Shown here: piece by piece, positions 60,012 through 64,000 of the stretch
Layout: each line of letters starts with the position of its first letter
Position numbering within the stretch: position 1 is the first letter of the stretch
Source of the DNA: Sideroxydans sp. CL21
GTDB lineage: Bacteria > Pseudomonadota > Gammaproteobacteria > Burkholderiales > Gallionellaceae
Assembly: GCF_902459525.1 (NCBI RefSeq)
Contig: NZ_LR699166.1
Location: 2,616,501 to 2,680,500 of the forward strand
DNA length: 64,000 nt
Direction: 5' to 3'
Made by a program: the position numbers and the translations under genes
Notes under the pieces: model-generated
What the model was told of the DNA's origin: nothing
The model's database searches: none
The model's input: only the letters and a program-made list of their open reading frames with translations

Positions 60012-61244
60012 ATGCCCCTCGTTCATCTTGCCGACATCGTCAATCACGCCCACCGCCACAATTATGCGGTGGGTGCGTTTGGCGTGGCCAACCAGGATTT
60101 TCTGGAGGGCGTGATGCAGGCTGCCGAAGACAGCCGGGCGCCGGTGGTGCTGAACCTGATCGCATCGCATTTTTCCGGACACGATTTCGACCTGTTCGTA
60201 CCATCCGTGGTTGCGGTCGCACGGCGGGCAGCCGTGCCGGTGGCGATCAACTTCGACCACGGCACCAGTCAGGCATCTGCCGTGCACGCCATTGCGGCCG
60301 GCTGCAACGCGGTCATGGTGGATACTTCCATGCTGCCGTTCTCGGAAAATCTGCGGCAGACCCGCGACATCGTTGCCATGGCCCATGCCTGCGGCATCAC
60401 CGTGGAAGGCGAGCTGGGCTATGTGCCCGGCGTGGAGGGAGAAAGTGCCGAGGAACATCCGGGTGAGCTTGCATACACATCCGCGGTCGAGGCCAAGGCA
60501 TTCGTGGAGCGCACGGGCGTGGATTGCCTGGCAGTCTCGGTTGGCACGGTGCACGGTCGGATGAAGGGTACGCCGAAGCTCGATTACAACCGGCTGGACA
60601 AGATACGCGAAGCGGTTGATGTACCCCTGGTGATACACGGCGGTACCGGTCTGAGCGATGAGCAGTTCAGGCGGCTCATTTCTCACGGCATAGCCAAGAT
60701 CAATTACTACACAGGCCTGGCCGATGTCGCTGGCCGGCGGATCAGAGAGAACGCGGCAGCCAATACAGGCGACAGCTACAGCACGCTGATGACCGGCGTA
60801 CGCGAAGCCGTAAGCGAAGAGACCGAACGCTGCATCCGCATCTGGGGCAGCGGCGGACGGGCAGCGGAAGTGCTGGCGCAGTGCCGCCCCTGGCAGGAAG
60901 TGGAGCACATCGTCCTCTACAAAACTGCCAATGAAACCTCCGACATCGAGATCGCTTCCATCATGCGCGAGGGCAAGGCTGCCATGCTGACGATACCCGG
61001 CGTGCGCAACATCCGCATTGGACAGGCCCTGCAACCTGACGGCAAGTATCACTACTGCTGGTCAGTCACCCTGTCCAGCCAGTCCGCCATCGAGGTCTTC
61101 CAGAATCACGCGGCACAGCAGAGTTTTGCCCGCAAGGTCTTTCTCTCCGTTGCTACAGAATGGATCGCGCTGGATTTCGCGGAGATCCAGCCTCCGGCGG
61201 CCTCGTTCACGGCAGCGCCAGTCAAGCTCGCGGCAAGGGGCTGA
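60012..61244 (+). CDS. Class II aldolase (GatY/FbaA type) fused to a Dabb-like domain
   Basis: 410 residues. Residues 1 to about 285 form a class II aldolase barrel: NFDHGTS (zinc His, catalytic Asp), GTVHGRMKG and VIHGGTGLSD. Residues about 295-395 resemble a Dabb (stress-responsive A/B barrel) domain: EHIVLYKTANE, IPGVRNIRIG, HYCWSVTLSSQSAIEVFQNH. Likely a Calvin-cycle fructose- or sedoheptulose-bisphosphate aldolase, with the Dabb part possibly dimerising or binding ligand. Confidence 0.85.
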   Translation: MPLVHLADIVNHAHRHNYAVGAFGVANQDFLEGVMQAAEDSRAPVVLNLIASHFSGHDFDLFVPSVVAVARRAAVPVAINFDHGTSQASAVHAIAAGCNAVMVDTSMLPFSENLRQTRDIVAMAHACGITVEGELGYVPGVEGESAEEHPGELAYTSAVEAKAFVERTGVDCLAVSVGTVHGRMKGTPKLDYNRLDKIREAVDVPLVIHGGTGLSDEQFRRLISHGIAKINYYTGLADVAGRRIRENAAANTGDSYSTLMTGVREAVSEETERCIRIWGSGGRAAEVLAQCRPWQEVEHIVLYKTANETSDIEIASIMREGKAAMLTIPGVRNIRIGQALQPDGKYHYCWSVTLSSQSAIEVFQNHAAQQSFARKVFLSVATEWIALDFAEIQPPAASFTAAPVKLAARG

Positions 61245-61685
61245 GTCGATCTTGTCGTAATCAATTCGATCCCTACTTGCCGGGAGATAGGTCGATACAA
61301 AATATTTGCAGGCTCCCAGATCAAGAGAAAATCTTTCTCACAAAATAGGATTGACCGCCTGCATGAGCGCTTCAATCTGCACAGCATTGATAAATTGTTT
61401 GAGAACATGAATGACGGTTAATCCGTCGATGTCGACCGGTAGCTTTCGGGCAGTGATTGCTCAATGCCGACCTTCTTCTTTCGACAAGCAGAAGGTCACT
61501 CTTTCAATAATTTCTCTATGCGATGATTACTCAAAAAAGTTCTGCATGTGTACGCGCCAGCCATGGACGTTGCATGATGTACAACTCGTTTCGAAAGGAG
61601 TATAAATTCCCTAGCTAATGTCTTTTGACAGATTAGCTGGTCTTGAAATTAGTAGTTCTTACTAATGTCGAAGAAGGAGACGATC
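61245..61685. other. Non-coding A+T-rich gap of 440 bp
   Basis: No supported gene. It holds AGCTAAT / ATTAGCT (61613-61638), a TTGACA at 61625, and an operator-like dyad at 61648-61666. Composition is more A+T-rich than neighbours. Confidence 0.5.
61648..61666. promoter_or_regulatory. Perfect dyad before the small membrane gene
   Basis: ATTAGTA-GTTCT-TACTAAT overlaps the expected -10 position of a promoter with TTGACA at 61625-61630. Likely repressor or activator site. Confidence 0.45.
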
Positions 61686-61919
61686 ATGCACTCCATTCAT
61701 TTACACGATGTACATTTCTCCAGAAGCCCGAACTTGTTCGCTTTGTCCGTTGGAGAAGTAATCTGGTTTTCCATTGCCCTCTTCTTCTTTTTCGTATCTT
61801 GGATGATTGGCGGGGACGAATTCAAGGATTCTATTGGCGGAAATATCGGGTTGGCAGGATTGCTGATAGGACTGGCAATAGGCGCAATCTTATGTGGCGT
61901 TACCAAACCTGATAAATAA
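61686..61919 (+). CDS. Small two-helix membrane protein, 77 residues
   Basis: ATG 61686 with AAGGAG upstream. Histidine-rich N-terminus (MHSIHLHDVHFSRS), then helices VIWFSIALFFFFVSWMI and GLAGLLIGLAIGAILCGV. Unknown family. Precedes an even smaller membrane gene; both may serve a respiratory or cation complex. Confidence 0.62.
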   Translation: MHSIHLHDVHFSRSPNLFALSVGEVIWFSIALFFFFVSWMIGGDEFKDSIGGNIGLAGLLIGLAIGAILCGVTKPDK

Positions 61920-62001
61920 GTAAAAAGGTGTAGCCATCGAATGTTTGAACCGCATTCGATGGAGGCTGTTTGAAATTGGCTGATTAACAAGGAGAGTCAA
62001 A

Positions 62002-62136
62002 ATGTCTACTCTGAAATTTATTGCGCCTGAAGACGACGCAAATTTAAAAAATCGTGAACTTGTGTACGTGGCAGTTTTAATCATGGTGGGAATGGTGTTT
62101 GCTTTTTTGATTTTGTCGGGAGTATTGTTTCGATAA
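62002..62136 (+). CDS. Tiny single-helix membrane protein, 44 residues
   Basis: ATG 62002 with AAGGAG upstream. Charged N-terminus MSTLKFIAPEDDANLKNREL and a C-terminal helix VYVAVLIMVGMVFAFLILSG. Reading N-in. Similar in style to small subunits of membrane oxidases (CydX or CcoQ class), but no specific match by eye. Confidence 0.6.
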   Translation: MSTLKFIAPEDDANLKNRELVYVAVLIMVGMVFAFLILSGVLFR

Positions 62137-62289
62137 TAAGAAATACGTTTGGTTAAACTGAATCATCCAAACGGATCAAACTTGCCCATCAATGGCTCCC
62201 GGAGTTTGAAGAATCAACCCGTAAAATGTCGGTTACTGGCACAACGCGGAACTTCACGAACGGCAATGAGGTTTGCGGACCTTCAATAT

Positions 62290-62850
62290 TTACAGATCAA
62301 TGCTCCGGTAGACAACTTCAACCACGACCAACTCTTCGACACCATCGGGGAGTTGCAACATCACAGCGTCGTCCGCGCGCGCCTTGAGCAGCGTGCGCGC
62401 CAGCGGCGACACCCAGCTGATGCGCCCGCTGCCCACGTCCGCCTCGTCGATGCCGACGATGCTATAAGTACGTTCCGTGCCGTCGCCGTGGCATACCGTC
62501 ACCGTCGCACCGAAGAAAACCTGCTCGCAACCCTTGCGCTGCGCCGGGTCGATCACCTCGGAATTCTCCAGTCGCTTGGCAAGGAAGTGTAAACGCCGGT
62601 CGATCTCGCGCAGCCGCTTCTTGCCGTATATATAGTCCCCGTTCTCCGAGCGATCACCGTTGGACGCCGCCCAGGCGACGGTCTGCACCAGTGCAGGACG
62701 TTCCACATCCAGCAGCTGCATGTATTCCTCTTTCAGGCGGCGATAGCCCGCCGGGGTGATGTAGTTCTTGGTGCCGGCCGGAATCGCCGGCAATGGCGCC
62801 AGCTCATCGTCGTCTTCGTCATCGGTATCGCGTGTAAAAGCTTTGCTCAT
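62290..62850 (-). CDS. greB: Transcription elongation factor GreB
   Basis: 186 residues from MSKAFTRDTDDEDDDELAPL. GreA/GreB coiled coil with the acidic tip (NGDRSENGDYIYGKKRLREID) and a C-terminal FKBP-like domain. It rescues backtracked RNA polymerase by transcript cleavage. Divergent from the sigma-54 unit. Confidence 0.93.
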   Translation of the reverse strand: MSKAFTRDTDDEDDDELAPLPAIPAGTKNYITPAGYRRLKEEYMQLLDVERPALVQTVAWAASNGDRSENGDYIYGKKRLREIDRRLHFLAKRLENSEVIDPAQRKGCEQVFFGATVTVCHGDGTERTYSIVGIDEADVGSGRISWVSPLARTLLKARADDAVMLQLPDGVEELVVVEVVYRSIDL

Positions 62851-62911
62851 CGTTGTTGCATAACAGGTCTGGATTAACGGCTCAAATAGTAACTGAAAAG
62901 CACCCTCAACA

Positions 62912-62928
62912 TTGGTACGGATATTGCT
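62912..62928 (+). promoter_or_regulatory. Sigma-54 (-24/-12) promoter of the nifF unit
   Basis: TTGGTACGGATATTGCT: fits TTGGyACG-N4-TTGCw, GG and GC ten bases apart, about 40 bp from the ATG. No canonical NifA site (TGT-N10-ACA) within 200 bp upstream that I could find. Confidence 0.7.
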
Positions 62929-62968
62929 GAACACAAGGCTCCAACATTCTTTTACGACAAGGTGCCCC

Positions 62969-63526
62969 ATGCTATTCGACACATACGAACAAAAAGGTTT
63001 GCTGTTCAACATGAACTTCAAGGAAGCCGAAGCCGGTTATGCGGCTTACCGCGGCGATCTGGTGCTGGCACTGGGCGAGGTCGGCGATGCACTGGGTCAC
63101 CGCAAACCGCCTACGGCCACCATCAAGAACACCATCGTGCTGGCCGAGGAGGACAAGATCAAGCTCTACGTGGGCAGCCTTGATGAACTCGCCTTGCTGC
63201 CCAAGGTGCTGGCCTACTACCAGGCCGATTTCGCGCCGGACGTGCGCGTCATCCTGTTCGTGGTGAACATCAACAAGCCACTGGTGATCGAGGCCGGCGG
63301 CCTGAGCATCGCCGCCATCGGCATGCAGGAAGGCCTGATCTGGAACGAGCTGATCGACATCGCGGCGCTGGACAAGGGCGACTTCAAGGGCCAGTCCGCG
63401 ACCGAAAAGATCGTCACGGTTTACAAGGCACTGGCCGACTACAAGCCCAAGGGCGACAAAGTGTCGTTCGAGGAAGCGTTGACGCGGACGGTCGAACTGA
63501 AGCGCGCGGGACGCGGTCCGGTCTGA
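62969..63526 (+). CDS. Uncharacterised protein preceding nifF
   Basis: 185 residues from ATG 62969. Soluble; blocks GYAAYRGDLVLALGEVGDALG, LYVGSLDELALLPKVLAYY and ILFVVNINKPLVIEAGGLS. Not recognised. Shares the sigma-54 promoter with the flavodoxin, so probably tied to nitrogen fixation electron supply. Confidence 0.65.
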   Translation: MLFDTYEQKGLLFNMNFKEAEAGYAAYRGDLVLALGEVGDALGHRKPPTATIKNTIVLAEEDKIKLYVGSLDELALLPKVLAYYQADFAPDVRVILFVVNINKPLVIEAGGLSIAAIGMQEGLIWNELIDIAALDKGDFKGQSATEKIVTVYKALADYKPKGDKVSFEEALTRTVELKRAGRGPV

Positions 63527-63581
63527 TTCTTCTGTCGCATCACCTGTCGATTGTTGGATTCACAACAATCGGCAGCTTTAA

Positions 63582-64000
<419 letters not shown>

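Noticed and set aside
62700-62911. NifA enhancer upstream of the sigma-54 promoter
   Set aside because: No TGT-N10-ACA found; TGTTGCATAACA has only six bases between the halves.

Overview
The window looks like a chromosomal segment of an autotrophic betaproteobacterium. The gene content and order (fmdB-DUF502-aspS, queA-tgt-yajC-secD-secF, panB-panC with a deoxynucleoside kinase, folK and pcnB, clpS-clpA) are typical of that class. A form I RuBisCO operon (cbbLSQO under a divergent cbbR) and a nif-type flavodoxin at the right edge fit a nitrogen-fixing chemolithoautotroph of the Gallionellaceae/Nitrosomonadales kind. The exact taxon is inference.

Layout: 1-6.5 kb has a PBP7-type endopeptidase (cut by the edge), an Atm1-type ABC exporter, and glgP-glk. 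6.5-13.7 kb is a leftward run fmdB, DUF502, aspS, barnase-like RNase, barstar-like inhibitor, nudB, nadA, EEP phosphatase, clsB. 13.8-25.4 kb holds rluE, a cold-shock gene, clpS-clpA-gluQ, a DedA gene, queA-tgt-yajC-secD-secF, tRNA-Leu(CAA) and a small exported Ala/Lys-rich peptide. 25.4-41.6 kb is housekeeping: nudJ, mnmA, mscS, purB, panD, panC-panB, dNK, folK, pcnB, a HAD phosphatase, an outer-membrane protein, hda, purM-purN, two DUF3108 genes and an RsmB-type methyltransferase. 41.7-52.3 kb is more accessory: a GGDEF/EAL protein, a tetR-adaptor-RND-tolC efflux operon with a palindromic operator, and an ECF sigma operon. 53-61.2 kb is carbon fixation: cbbR / cbbL-cbbS-cbbQ-cbbO-orf, then a PurE-like gene and a class II aldolase fused to a Dabb-like domain. 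61.2-64 kb has an A+T-rich gap with two tiny membrane proteins, greB, and a sigma-54-type promoter ahead of an unknown gene and nifF.

Two observations stand out. First, a 90-bp palindromic element occurs twice (about 82% identical, no gaps, opposite orientation relative to the host gene), each time in frame inside a conserved gene: the linker of the ABC exporter and the N-terminus of FolK. A different 120-bp hairpin-rich element sits in frame in the RNase. This resembles the protein-coding palindromic elements known from Rickettsia. Second, the gap between glk and the ABC exporter has the full architecture of a nitrogen-controlled small RNA gene: an NtrC-type dyad, a -24/-12 sigma-54 promoter, a transcript of about 82 nt with an exposed anti-Shine-Dalgarno CU-rich stretch, and a strong intrinsic terminator. 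Neither has been tested here by search or experiment.
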